Below, piece after piece: positions 7,202 to 15,089 of a DNA stretch of 16,957 nt. Source of the stretch: Gemmatimonadota bacterium (GTDB lineage: Bacteria; 4572-55; J002); the NCBI GenBank assembly GCA_003697105.1, contig RFFQ01000050.1, positions 1 through 16,957 on the forward strand. The letters are read 5' to 3'. The notes beneath the pieces were generated by a model. That model saw nothing but the letters and a program-made list of their open reading frames with translations. It ran no database searches and was not told the DNA's origin. How positions within the stretch are numbered: position 1 is the first letter of the stretch; each line of letters opens with the position of its first letter. A program made the position numbers and the translations under genes.

Positions 7202-7810
7202 TTATTTTAGCTGTTTGGGGGTGGGGGGTTGGGCAAGTTCCGCAATGCGCCGCATCAGTTCATCACTGAGTTGTTGGTAGCCTTCCGCTGTTTGCGGATA
7301 CTGGGCATATATTTCGGGGGTGATCGGCTCTCCAAAACGGATAATAAACTTTTGACGTTGTTCGGTGCCATAAATTCCGGCGGGAACGATGGGCACTTTG
7401 GTTTTCATCGCCAGCATCCCCACCCCTGCCCGGGCTTTAAACCGCATCGGATCGCCAGTTTTCCGGCGGGTGCCCTCCGGGAAAAGAAGCAGACATTCCC
7501 CACTTTTCAGGACTTTCAACGCCGTTTTCATTGCCTTCATGTCCATTTCACCTCGATTCACCGGAAAGCCGTTCAGATGTTCTAATATCCATTTTAACGG
7601 TTGGTGACGGAAAAGCTCTTGCTTGCCCATCGTGTGAATGACCCGCGGGCAGGCACAGCCCACCACCGGCGGATCCAAGTTGGAGATATGATTGGGTGCA
7701 AGAATGAACCCCCCTTCTGCCGGAATATGTTCCCGTCCTTCAATTTGCCAACCCCAAACCGTAAATACAGTGCTTGCCAATCCTTTGGCAAACCGATAAA
7801 ACCAACCCAT
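7202..7810 (-). CDS. plsC: 1-acyl-sn-glycerol-3-phosphate acyltransferase (PlsC-like)
   Basis: A 202-residue lysophospholipid acyltransferase of the LPLAT/PlsC family. It would move an acyl chain from acyl-ACP or acyl-CoA to lysophosphatidic acid, giving phosphatidic acid at the cytoplasmic face of the membrane. Catalytic motif I is NHISNLD (40-46; H41 and D46), motif II FPVNRGE (82-88), motif III FPEGTR (110-115) and motif IV VPIVPAGIYG (139-148). The length is typical of short bacterial PlsC. AAGAGG lies just before the ATG. It follows the inositol phosphate synthase gene after 60 bases and precedes rodA by 3 bases, so the three may share a transcript. The acyl acceptor could be another lysolipid. 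Confidence 0.92.
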   Translation of the reverse strand: MGWFYRFAKGLASTVFTVWGWQIEGREHIPAEGGFILAPNHISNLDPPVVGCACPRVIHTMGKQELFRHQPLKWILEHLNGFPVNRGEMDMKAMKTALKVLKSGECLLLFPEGTRRKTGDPMRFKARAGVGMLAMKTKVPIVPAGIYGTEQRQKFIIRFGEPITPEIYAQYPQTAEGYQQLSDELMRRIAELAQPPTPKQLK

Positions 7811-7870
7811 AAAAACCTCTTTTGATTGACGATTTTCCAGTAATGAAATCTGAACGCTTACGCCGAATTC

Positions 7871-9094
7871 CTAATCCCTGATTTTTAATTTCGCTTTCGC
7901 ATAATCCACCAGTAATTGGTATTGGTGATGCAGACTAAACTCCTCCACGCCTTGCGGGGATTTAAAGAAACACGCCAGATGGGGTTGTAAGCCGGCTTCA
8001 CCTTGTTGCTTGGCAAAGTCCGTAAAGCGGATTAAATCAAGGGCGAGTGGTGCGGCTAAAATCGAGTCACAACCTTGCCAAATGAACTGCAGAATCATTT
8101 TTGTATCCAAAAAGCCCTTAAAGTGGATGTGATCCCAAGCGGTTTTCCAATCATCGAGTGAGGGTACGTATTCAATCATGGTTTTGGTATAGGTCTGTTC
8201 GCCTAAAATCTCGTGAATGGTCTGATCTTTACTCTTTAATTTAGATTGTTTATTGATTGGATCATTTAAGATTTGACCGTCTCGATCTCCTAAAATATTG
8301 AATCCCGCCCAACTGAGTACTGGCATATTCCGCATAACGAACATGGGTGCCAGAACAGATTTCATCAGGGTTTCACCGGTTTTACCATCTTTGCCCATGT
8401 GGTTGGTATTGCGTTCTCGCGCCAGTTGATCCAGTGCGGGAGTGTCCGAGCCGATTGAGGGGGTGAAATTGACATATCCGTAGCCCAAATCCAACGCCGC
8501 GTAGGCATAAAGTGAGCTTGCCGCAATATTCTCCCGTTGGTCGGTTTGGATGACCCGGTGGAGTTCCTCTAGGGAATGGTACGAGGGTACTTCAAATAGA
8601 TGTGGTTGAAATGCTTCTGTAGATGCCAGATTCAGCATGACCAAATGGTCCAAGTGGTGTCGCTCGACAAAATCTTGTAAATCCTGCTGAATCGTTTGGA
8701 CGGCTTCTGCTAAGGGGAGGTGGTTTTTCTGCAATTCATGATCAGCTAAATCATCCACCACTTGCCCACAATTCAGCGTCAAACCATCTTTAATTTCCGT
8801 GTTGATGCTGTCAAGCTCTGTTTTGACGGCGTTCAGGGTGGCATAGCCCAGCGTACCTGTTTGAGCTTCCACTTCTAATGCACTGTCATACAAACTGATG
8901 TTGCGGATTTCATAACCGCCCCATACAATATCTTCTAACGGGATCAACCCTAATTGGTTGAATGGCGCATTTTCTGAAACCAGACCGGCGGCAGATGCCA
9001 ATCCTTTGCGGATGGCGTTCACCCCTACCAACATTGTCGTGCTAACGCCACCCTTCGCGCCCAATATCCAACAGCCGAGTTTACGATTTGCCAT
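7871..9094 (-). CDS. ino1: myo-Inositol-1-phosphate synthase
   Basis: A 407-residue enzyme that converts glucose 6-phosphate to 1L-myo-inositol 1-phosphate using bound NAD+ (EC 5.5.1.4). The N-terminal nucleotide-binding stretch WILGAKGGVSTT (9-20) and the conserved catalytic core are clear: LGYGYVNFTPS (203-213), MGKDGKTGETLMKS (233-246), LSWAGFNILGDRDG (260-273) and the lysine-rich KLKSKD (285-290) that contributes active-site lysines. The length fits the shorter prokaryotic enzymes. AAGGAG lies about 9 bases before the ATG. Inositol phosphate could serve inositol phospholipids, which would fit the acyltransferase next door, or a compatible solute such as di-myo-inositol phosphate; the sequence does not decide. 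Confidence 0.95.
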   Translation of the reverse strand: MANRKLGCWILGAKGGVSTTMLVGVNAIRKGLASAAGLVSENAPFNQLGLIPLEDIVWGGYEIRNISLYDSALEVEAQTGTLGYATLNAVKTELDSINTEIKDGLTLNCGQVVDDLADHELQKNHLPLAEAVQTIQQDLQDFVERHHLDHLVMLNLASTEAFQPHLFEVPSYHSLEELHRVIQTDQRENIAASSLYAYAALDLGYGYVNFTPSIGSDTPALDQLARERNTNHMGKDGKTGETLMKSVLAPMFVMRNMPVLSWAGFNILGDRDGQILNDPINKQSKLKSKDQTIHEILGEQTYTKTMIEYVPSLDDWKTAWDHIHFKGFLDTKMILQFIWQGCDSILAAPLALDLIRFTDFAKQQGEAGLQPHLACFFKSPQGVEEFSLHHQYQLLVDYAKAKLKIRD

Positions 9095-9144
9095 GAGACC
9101 TTCTCCTTATGTGATAATGGTAAAATGAGTGCGGATCACGGGTA

Positions 9145-9173
9145 AGGATAGTGAAGCAGGTGGCAGAAATCAA
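9145..9173 (-). promoter_or_regulatory. Possible sigma-70-type promoter before ino1
   Basis: On the minus strand TTGATT (9168-9173) and TATCCT (9145-9150) are separated by 17 bases, each matching four of six consensus positions. The pair lies about 50 bases before the ino1 start. Such matches arise easily by chance, so this is only a candidate. Confidence 0.3.
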
Positions 9174-9202
9174 GACAAAAAGGGGGTAATATTCGTCATT
9201 AT

Positions 9203-11632
9203 TCACTGCTTATGGCGTATTGTTTGTCGTGCCATGACGGTGGTGAGTACCGTGGTGAAGAGAATTACAGAGATAGAACTGAGCGGCATTAAAATCGCGG
9301 AAATCAGTGGTGAGAGATGACCCGTCACGGCAAAACTGAGACCGATACCGTTGTACAAAAAGGAAAGGGCAAAACTAGCGAGGATAATCCGCATACTGGT
9401 TTTGGAAAAGCGTAGAAAATCGGCTAAGTGACTAAACTGGCGGGCATCTAGGATGGCATCGCACGCGGGAGAAAAGGTGGCGACATCCTCCGAGATGGAA
9501 ATCCCGATGTCGCTTTCTTTCAACGCACCGGCATCATTCAATCCATCCCCAATCATCAACACCTTTTGGTGATTTGCCTTCATTTGACGGATAAAATTGA
9601 GTTTATCTTGGGGGGTTTGTCGGAAATGCAGGGCAGATTCATTTCCGAAGAACTGCTTGAGGGTCTTTTTTTCACCGTCGCCATCGCCGGTTAGTAGCGC
9701 AAGGGGATAGGCCGCCCGTAATTTGCTCATGAGTTCGGCAAATCCGGGGCGATACACATTTGCCAGTTTGAAATATCCACGCCGTTTGCCATCAATAGAG
9801 ACGTAAACGGTGGTAGCTAACGTTTGGTGATCCTCAGCCGGCGCGGTATTACCAATCCATGTTGCCGCCCCTAATCGCACCGGGTGAGTGCCAACAATCC
9901 CCGCAACGCCTTTGCCCGGAACTTCTTCAAATTGATGAACATTCGGCAGGTTTGTAGCATTGAGTGCGCTGTATATCTGTTGGCTCAACGGATGGGCCGA
10001 ATGACGCACCACTGCTTTTATCCAGCGTTCTTCTTCTGCGGTGAGAGCCGTCTGTTCTGCCACAAATTCCACGTTGGCTTCTGTGGATTGGGTGAGCGTA
10101 CCGGTTTTATCAAAAACAATCATCGTGATGTTGGCAAGCCGTTCGACCACATCTGTGCCTTTAAGGTAAAACTGATGTTTCCCAAAAATGCGCAAGGTTG
10201 TGCCCAACGTGAACGGTGTGGAAAGTGCCAGCGCACAAGGACAGGCGATAATTAGTACGGCGGTGAAGACATTAACCGCGATCCCTGCATCTCCTCGCAC
10301 ATACCAGTAACTTGCCGCTAAGCCCGCGATGAGAAGAACTACCACGGTGAAATACTTACTGATGATGTTCACCCGGCTGCTCATCAAGGGAGCGGTGGTT
10401 TTGGTAAAGGTGTCATTATTCCATAGTTGGGTTAAATAACTTTGGGAGACTTCCTTAACCACCTCTAATTCAATACATTCACCTACTTGGCGCCCACCGG
10501 CGTATATGAGATCGCCGTTTTGTTTGGCGACCGGTTGGGATTCGCCGGTGACAAAACTGTAATCGATCAAGGCGTGCTCGCTCATCAACACGGAATCTGC
10601 CGGAATAAGTTCCTGATTGCGCACCAGAATGCGGTCGCCCACTTCCAACTGAGAAAGGGCAATGGTACGTTCGCCGTCATCTGTTTTGCGGGTGATGGCA
10701 ATCGGGAAGTAGGATTTATAATCCCGATCAAACGAGAGCGTGTCATAGGTTTTTTGCTGAAACAGTTTGCCCAATAACAGGAAAAAAACCAAACCTGCTA
10801 GGGAATCCATGTAGCCGGCGCCGGTGTGGGTCACGATTTCGTAAACACTGCGCCCAAACAGCGATAAAATTCCTAAAGAAATCGGTACATCAATGTTGAT
10901 CGCTTTCTGGCGAAACCCCTTGAGTGCCGATGAAAAATATTCCCAACTGCTGTAAAAAAAGACCGGCAACGCAAAAAGCAGATTGAGGTAACTGAACAGT
11001 TGCCGGAACGCAGGGGCGAGGGTTCCCCCAGAGAAATATTCCGGCAGGCTAAACAGCATGATGTTGGCAAAAAAGAACCCCGCTACCCCAATTTTGCGCT
11101 GTAACTCTTTTTGGCGGGAGTGCTGGGTATGCTTTTCCAGATCGGCAAGGTGGATTTGCGGTTCGTACCCAATCCCCGACAACAACTCCACCAGTGCTCG
11201 AAGCGTCAACTGCCGCGGATCAAATGTCACCAAAAGCGTTTTTTTCAGAAAATTCACCCGCGAGACCGAAACCCCCTCTGCCAACCGGTATAGATTCTCC
11301 AGCAGCCAAATACAGGAACTGCAATGCATTTGGGGGATGGTGAAGGTAACTTTTGCGGTCTGCCCATCATTAAAATCGAGTAGTTGTTGCTGGGTCGCTT
11401 CGTCCTCTAAATAGGCGAATTTTTCCGCATAGGGGGACGTTTCGGGAGAGATACCCGGCGCTTGATCAAGGTCGTAATAGGTGCAGAGATCATGCTGGTG
11501 CAACAGATCGTAAACCGTCTTGCAACCGTGACAGCAGAAGATTTTATCGCCTAGCGCAATGCTATCATCTTTGCACACATCACCACAGTGATAACACGTA
11601 AGCCCTGTTGCAGGTGAAACCGGTGCGCTCAT
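9203..11632 (-). CDS. ccoI: Copper-transporting P1B-type ATPase, CcoI/FixI type
   Basis: An 809-residue heavy-metal P-type ATPase of the CcoI/FixI group, which exports copper from the cytoplasm to supply cbb3-type cytochrome oxidase rather than to detoxify. The N-terminus has a Cys-rich putative metal-binding domain (C13, C16, C33, C34, C37: CYHCG and FCCHGC) typical of this subgroup, then an HMA domain with MHCSSC (102-107). Later come TGES (362-365), the membrane metal site CPC (464-466), the phosphorylation motif DKTGTLT (508-514), the HP pair (547-548) and GDGLND (695-700). The last helices carry YN (760-761) and MPLSS (782-786), fitting Cu specificity. No ccoS follows and no oxidase subunit is present. 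An in-frame TAA two codons upstream fixes the ATG, which lacks a clear Shine-Dalgarno sequence. Confidence 0.93.
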   Translation of the reverse strand: MSAPVSPATGLTCYHCGDVCKDDSIALGDKIFCCHGCKTVYDLLHQHDLCTYYDLDQAPGISPETSPYAEKFAYLEDEATQQQLLDFNDGQTAKVTFTIPQMHCSSCIWLLENLYRLAEGVSVSRVNFLKKTLLVTFDPRQLTLRALVELLSGIGYEPQIHLADLEKHTQHSRQKELQRKIGVAGFFFANIMLFSLPEYFSGGTLAPAFRQLFSYLNLLFALPVFFYSSWEYFSSALKGFRQKAINIDVPISLGILSLFGRSVYEIVTHTGAGYMDSLAGLVFFLLLGKLFQQKTYDTLSFDRDYKSYFPIAITRKTDDGERTIALSQLEVGDRILVRNQELIPADSVLMSEHALIDYSFVTGESQPVAKQNGDLIYAGGRQVGECIELEVVKEVSQSYLTQLWNNDTFTKTTAPLMSSRVNIISKYFTVVVLLIAGLAASYWYVRGDAGIAVNVFTAVLIIACPCALALSTPFTLGTTLRIFGKHQFYLKGTDVVERLANITMIVFDKTGTLTQSTEANVEFVAEQTALTAEEERWIKAVVRHSAHPLSQQIYSALNATNLPNVHQFEEVPGKGVAGIVGTHPVRLGAATWIGNTAPAEDHQTLATTVYVSIDGKRRGYFKLANVYRPGFAELMSKLRAAYPLALLTGDGDGEKKTLKQFFGNESALHFRQTPQDKLNFIRQMKANHQKVLMIGDGLNDAGALKESDIGISISEDVATFSPACDAILDARQFSHLADFLRFSKTSMRIILASFALSFLYNGIGLSFAVTGHLSPLISAILMPLSSISVILFTTVLTTVMARQTIRHKQ

Positions 11633-11893
11633 GGATTAAGGGTCAATTTTTGAGGAATGATTGATAGTGATTATATGCGCAATGTGGGCAATCCGGTGTG
11701 AAAAGTCAAGGTTTTCTGATGGTTTAGCGGGCTTTGGTGTAGCGGGCTTAAAGAATGATGGCGGGTGTCTATTTGCCGGCGGATGGCTACTATCGCCAGA
11801 TTGCATTTGCCAGTTTTTACGCTTTCCAGCAGGTATTCAGGAGGGGGGGGAGTAACAGGCGCATTGCCGTCACGACTCTCCTCCCTCTTTCTT
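11633..11893 (-). other. 261-base gap before ccoI
   Basis: This is the longest gene-free stretch in the window. Near the ccoI start it holds a TATAAT hexamer (minus strand, 11670-11675) and a TTGACT hexamer (11704-11709), but the 28-base spacing is too long for one sigma-70 promoter. A tandem 15-bp repeat lies at 11720-11749, and a run of eight G (plus strand) at 11843-11850. No small open reading frame here looks genuine. ccoI therefore probably has its own promoter somewhere in this gap. Confidence 0.5.
11720..11749. repeat. Tandem 15-bp direct repeat, possible operator
   Basis: Two abutting copies, TGGTTTAGCGGGCTT (11720-11734) and TGGTGTAGCGGGCTT (11735-11749), match at 14 of 15 positions. 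They lie about 90-120 bases before the ccoI start and just upstream of a TTGACT hexamer. A direct repeat at this distance could bind an activator or copper/redox regulator, or be a simple local duplication. Confidence 0.6.
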
Positions 11894-14800
11894 TTATGCT
11901 TGGGTTGTGGTGCCCATCCGTAATTCCCGCGCGGCGTCGGTAACGGCATTGATTTTCACGGCATAACTGGTGCGATTTTCAATATCTTCATCCGTCACCA
12001 GATGAACATCCAGCAGACCATTGGACGTTTCACCGGTGCGTAGATAGTTTAACTCTGCTAGACAAATACTCCATCCTTCAAGCCAGTTTAGTAAGTTCTG
12101 CCGTTGTTCCGGGGTACCACTTACATGGAGTAGCAGATCGATGTCACTGCCGGGTCCGGCGGTGGCATTTTTGGTACTGCCAAACAGGTAGAACGCTTTG
12201 ACGCCAAATCGTTGCGGGTCAAGTTGTGCGGCGATCTTTTCCGCCATGCGCAACCGCCAACGCCAGTGATCGTCATTGGATTTTTGCGGAGGGTAGGTCT
12301 CTTTAACGGCGATCTGCTCGTGGAATTCCGGCGGTTTGGCGGTTGTCAACAGCCCAACAGCTTCTTCGTCATCGCCGTTCATTAGCACGGTGAGTATTTG
12401 CCCGTGGGTGACTTCCGGGACATCGATCACCCGGATGACCTCCGCAAACGCCTCGTGTTGGGGCAATATCTCAGAAAAGACGTTTGGGCTTTCTGTTAAA
12501 AAGGATTCGTTGAACACGATACCTTCATCATCCGGGTAGAGCGGCAAATACCGGATGCCGGCTTCCACCAAATCTTGGAAAAAGTGGGTCCCGAAGGAGA
12601 GATCGGGCACGTAATTGCCTTTTTTGCGGGCAATTTCGATCAACATGGCGGTGTTGTTAATGTCGGAGTAGGTTACATTGACTCCCAATTTAATGTCTCC
12701 CCGGCTCCCCCAGCGACCGGGTCCCATCAAGATAAACTGCCGTTTGGGGAGTAATTGATTTAACTTGCCTACCGCGCGACCCACTTTGAATAATGCCTCG
12801 CGAGAATCCAGTTCCGCGTATTTTTGCGGGTCCACATACACAATGTGGGTGATGCCGGTGACGGTGCCGTTGGTTATGTAACGGTTAGCAGAAAAGATCA
12901 GTTCTTCTGGATTGATGTCCGTTGGAATTTCTGCCGGTTTGCTATCGGCGGCGTAGCTTTGGGGACGGCATTGGAGCAGATAAAAGTCCGTGCCGTCACA
13001 GGCAAATTCAATATCCACCGGTGTGCCAAGGGTCTGTTGCAACACGGTGAGTATGGCGTGAATCTTTTTGACAAAATTTGTATTTTTAATCAAGCCGTCA
13101 AACGTAACAACCATTTCATCGTGTTCAAAATCGAGGTGCATCCCCATTGGGGTTTGGATGTGATTTTGTTTGACGATAGAAACGACCTGATTGATACGAG
13201 GGTAATCGAACCCATGTTTACGCAAAAGGTCCTCGATTGGAATGGTTTCAAACTGGTTTGTTTTGAGGTTAATCACATCAATTTCTTTCGGTGAATACCA
13301 GATTTTTTCATCGACGGTGACATTGGCTCGTAACCCCGGCTGCCCTGGTGCGATTAAAATCGGGTAATCATTGGTACGATCCACAGCTCGGGTACCTAAG
13401 CCCGGGACGAGCCGTACCAAGCCATCGGAGCGTTTAATGCGGGGTGACCACCGGAATTCGTTGTTACTAAAAGCAACACCAGCATATGCCGGCAGAAAAT
13501 AATCCCCAATGCGAGTCCCAGCGACTGCCTGAATCAGGATGCCCATTTCTTCATGAAAATCCAGCAGTCCTCGTTCGGCGCGGTACTCAATGGGGTCGGG
13601 TCCAAACGTAGAGGCGTAAACTTCCTGAATGGCATCGATCAATGCTGCCATACGTTCTGCTTTCGTACCTTGATTGGCAATAAATAAGGATTTGTATTTG
13701 CCCGCAAAGGCAGTTCCCATACGGTCTTCCAGTAAGCTGGAACTGCGCACTACCAGGGGTTGCGTGCCGAAATCATCGAGGGCGTAGGATAATCCTTTAA
13801 TAATTTCCTCTGGAAAGTGTGAATTTTTAAATACTTGAATAATCGAGGGGTATTCTTGCCGCACTTGCCCAATGTCTTTGTATTTTTGCTCGACCACGTC
13901 TTCCAGATTGTTGTAATGTAAAAAACTGAGGATGGCATCTGAGGTAATGTACCACGTTTTCGGAATTTTGATGTCTTTTAGCAGGTCTTGCTGTTCTTTG
14001 GAGCGTTTCAAAATCCGGTTAGCTAAAACTAGCCCTGCCGCTTTACCGCCCAACTTACCCCGGCTATCAGTGGGATGGATCACGTGGTGCATCAAATCGT
14101 AAAAATCGGCTAGGGTGATGTACTCCTTGGCGATATTGACAAAATCCTGTTGGTCCATCAAAAAGCGCTGGATCAGCGAGACCCGGAATGCCTTTTCGCG
14201 CGGGCTGGAGAGTTGATGTCCTTCCGGGTCGAAATGATGATACCGCCCGATGGCATCTGCTACTTCACCCAGTGAGGTGCCCGCATTTTCCAGAATATTG
14301 ACCAGAAAATTTGATTTTTCCTCTTTGATCCATTTTTGGATACTGACGAGTGTTTCCCCTTCTCCCAAATAGTCCGAAGCCAGTTCAAAAATCTGGTCAC
14401 TGATGGAATCAATGTTTTTGATTTCACTGCGGCGTTGGGGGCGGTTTGCTTCGTTCACACTCAAAAGGTCACTATCTGTTTCGATTTTGGGGGTAAAATA
14501 TTCCAGGAGGGCTTCGGCGGCTTTACAACCATTCCAACAAAGGTAATTTGCCATTTTGCGCGAGATGCGGCGCAGTAATTGGGGGTCTGTTTGGCGTAAT
14601 AGCTCCAACGCAACACGCCAATTTTTGGATGCCGCGCCGGATTTCTCCCGCTGAAACACCTCTTTCAATTGGTGGTGTAAAATAAAATGGCTGATCCGGT
14701 CGGCAATGGTGTTGATCAACTTGCGTTCTTCTTGTAAAAAGGGACCTTCATCGATTGTGGGCATCTCTTCAAGGTAGTAAATGCTGATCTTTCCGACTTC

Positions 14801-15076
14801 CTCATCATGGACAATGATGGGGGCTTCCTGCACCCACGGCGTGGGTTCAAATTCCGCGGATTGGAAGACCTGATCTTGATAACAAATTTGGGCTTGGCAG
14901 ATGTCGGGGTATTGCCAACCCGGTGGTAAATGATGAACGATTTCATTTAGAACTTCCGGGATCGAATATTCTGTGTGTACGGTGAGTTCTTCCACTTTAT
15001 ACAGGCAGTTGAGTTCTTTCGCTCGTTCTTGTAAATCTTGGATGATTTTATCCATCGGTTCATTTTTAGTGATCAT
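11894..15076 (-). CDS. GAF-sensor PPDK-type ATP-grasp protein with nucleotidyltransferase domain
   Basis: A 1060-residue multidomain protein of unknown function. In order: a GAF-type sensor (about 18-140; NCLYKVEEL, PPGWQYPDI, EGPFLQEERKLI) of the kind usually attached to histidine kinases; a helical linker (about 150-330); a PPDK/PEP-synthase ATP-grasp domain (GGKAAGL 343-349, VRSSSLLED 443-451, VDIEF...LLQCRP 687-705); a block with GPGRWGS (785-791) and SFGTHFF (827-833) shared with the upstream gene; and a nucleotidyltransferase domain (FGSTKN from 965, SDIDLLL 977-983, possible third Asp in LLDVHLV 1021-1027). There is no recognisable PEP/pyruvate barrel. I chose the ATG at 15076, preceded by GGAAAGGAAAG, 13 bases after the previous stop; an ATG at 15130 would overlap that gene. 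It may phosphorylate or nucleotidylate a target in response to a ligand, which is inference. Confidence 0.85.
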   Translation of the reverse strand: MITKNEPMDKIIQDLQERAKELNCLYKVEELTVHTEYSIPEVLNEIVHHLPPGWQYPDICQAQICYQDQVFQSAEFEPTPWVQEAPIIVHDEEVGKISIYYLEEMPTIDEGPFLQEERKLINTIADRISHFILHHQLKEVFQREKSGAASKNWRVALELLRQTDPQLLRRISRKMANYLCWNGCKAAEALLEYFTPKIETDSDLLSVNEANRPQRRSEIKNIDSISDQIFELASDYLGEGETLVSIQKWIKEEKSNFLVNILENAGTSLGEVADAIGRYHHFDPEGHQLSSPREKAFRVSLIQRFLMDQQDFVNIAKEYITLADFYDLMHHVIHPTDSRGKLGGKAAGLVLANRILKRSKEQQDLLKDIKIPKTWYITSDAILSFLHYNNLEDVVEQKYKDIGQVRQEYPSIIQVFKNSHFPEEIIKGLSYALDDFGTQPLVVRSSSLLEDRMGTAFAGKYKSLFIANQGTKAERMAALIDAIQEVYASTFGPDPIEYRAERGLLDFHEEMGILIQAVAGTRIGDYFLPAYAGVAFSNNEFRWSPRIKRSDGLVRLVPGLGTRAVDRTNDYPILIAPGQPGLRANVTVDEKIWYSPKEIDVINLKTNQFETIPIEDLLRKHGFDYPRINQVVSIVKQNHIQTPMGMHLDFEHDEMVVTFDGLIKNTNFVKKIHAILTVLQQTLGTPVDIEFACDGTDFYLLQCRPQSYAADSKPAEIPTDINPEELIFSANRYITNGTVTGITHIVYVDPQKYAELDSREALFKVGRAVGKLNQLLPKRQFILMGPGRWGSRGDIKLGVNVTYSDINNTAMLIEIARKKGNYVPDLSFGTHFFQDLVEAGIRYLPLYPDDEGIVFNESFLTESPNVFSEILPQHEAFAEVIRVIDVPEVTHGQILTVLMNGDDEEAVGLLTTAKPPEFHEQIAVKETYPPQKSNDDHWRWRLRMAEKIAAQLDPQRFGVKAFYLFGSTKNATAGPGSDIDLLLHVSGTPEQRQNLLNWLEGWSICLAELNYLRTGETSNGLLDVHLVTDEDIENRTSYAVKINAVTDAARELRMGTTTQA

Positions 15077-15089
15077 GACTTTCCTTTCC

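Noticed and set aside
11670-11709. Sigma-70 promoter TTGACT...TATAAT before ccoI
   Set aside because: The spacer is 28 bases, far from the usual 16-18, so I did not call it as a promoter.
11840-11893. Terminator after the dikinase gene
   Set aside because: The G-rich and C-rich stretches could pair partly, but there is no clean stem and no T-run.
11671-11949. 92-codon minus-strand open frame in the gap before ccoI
   Set aside because: It overlaps the end of the dikinase gene in another frame, is low-complexity and has no domain.
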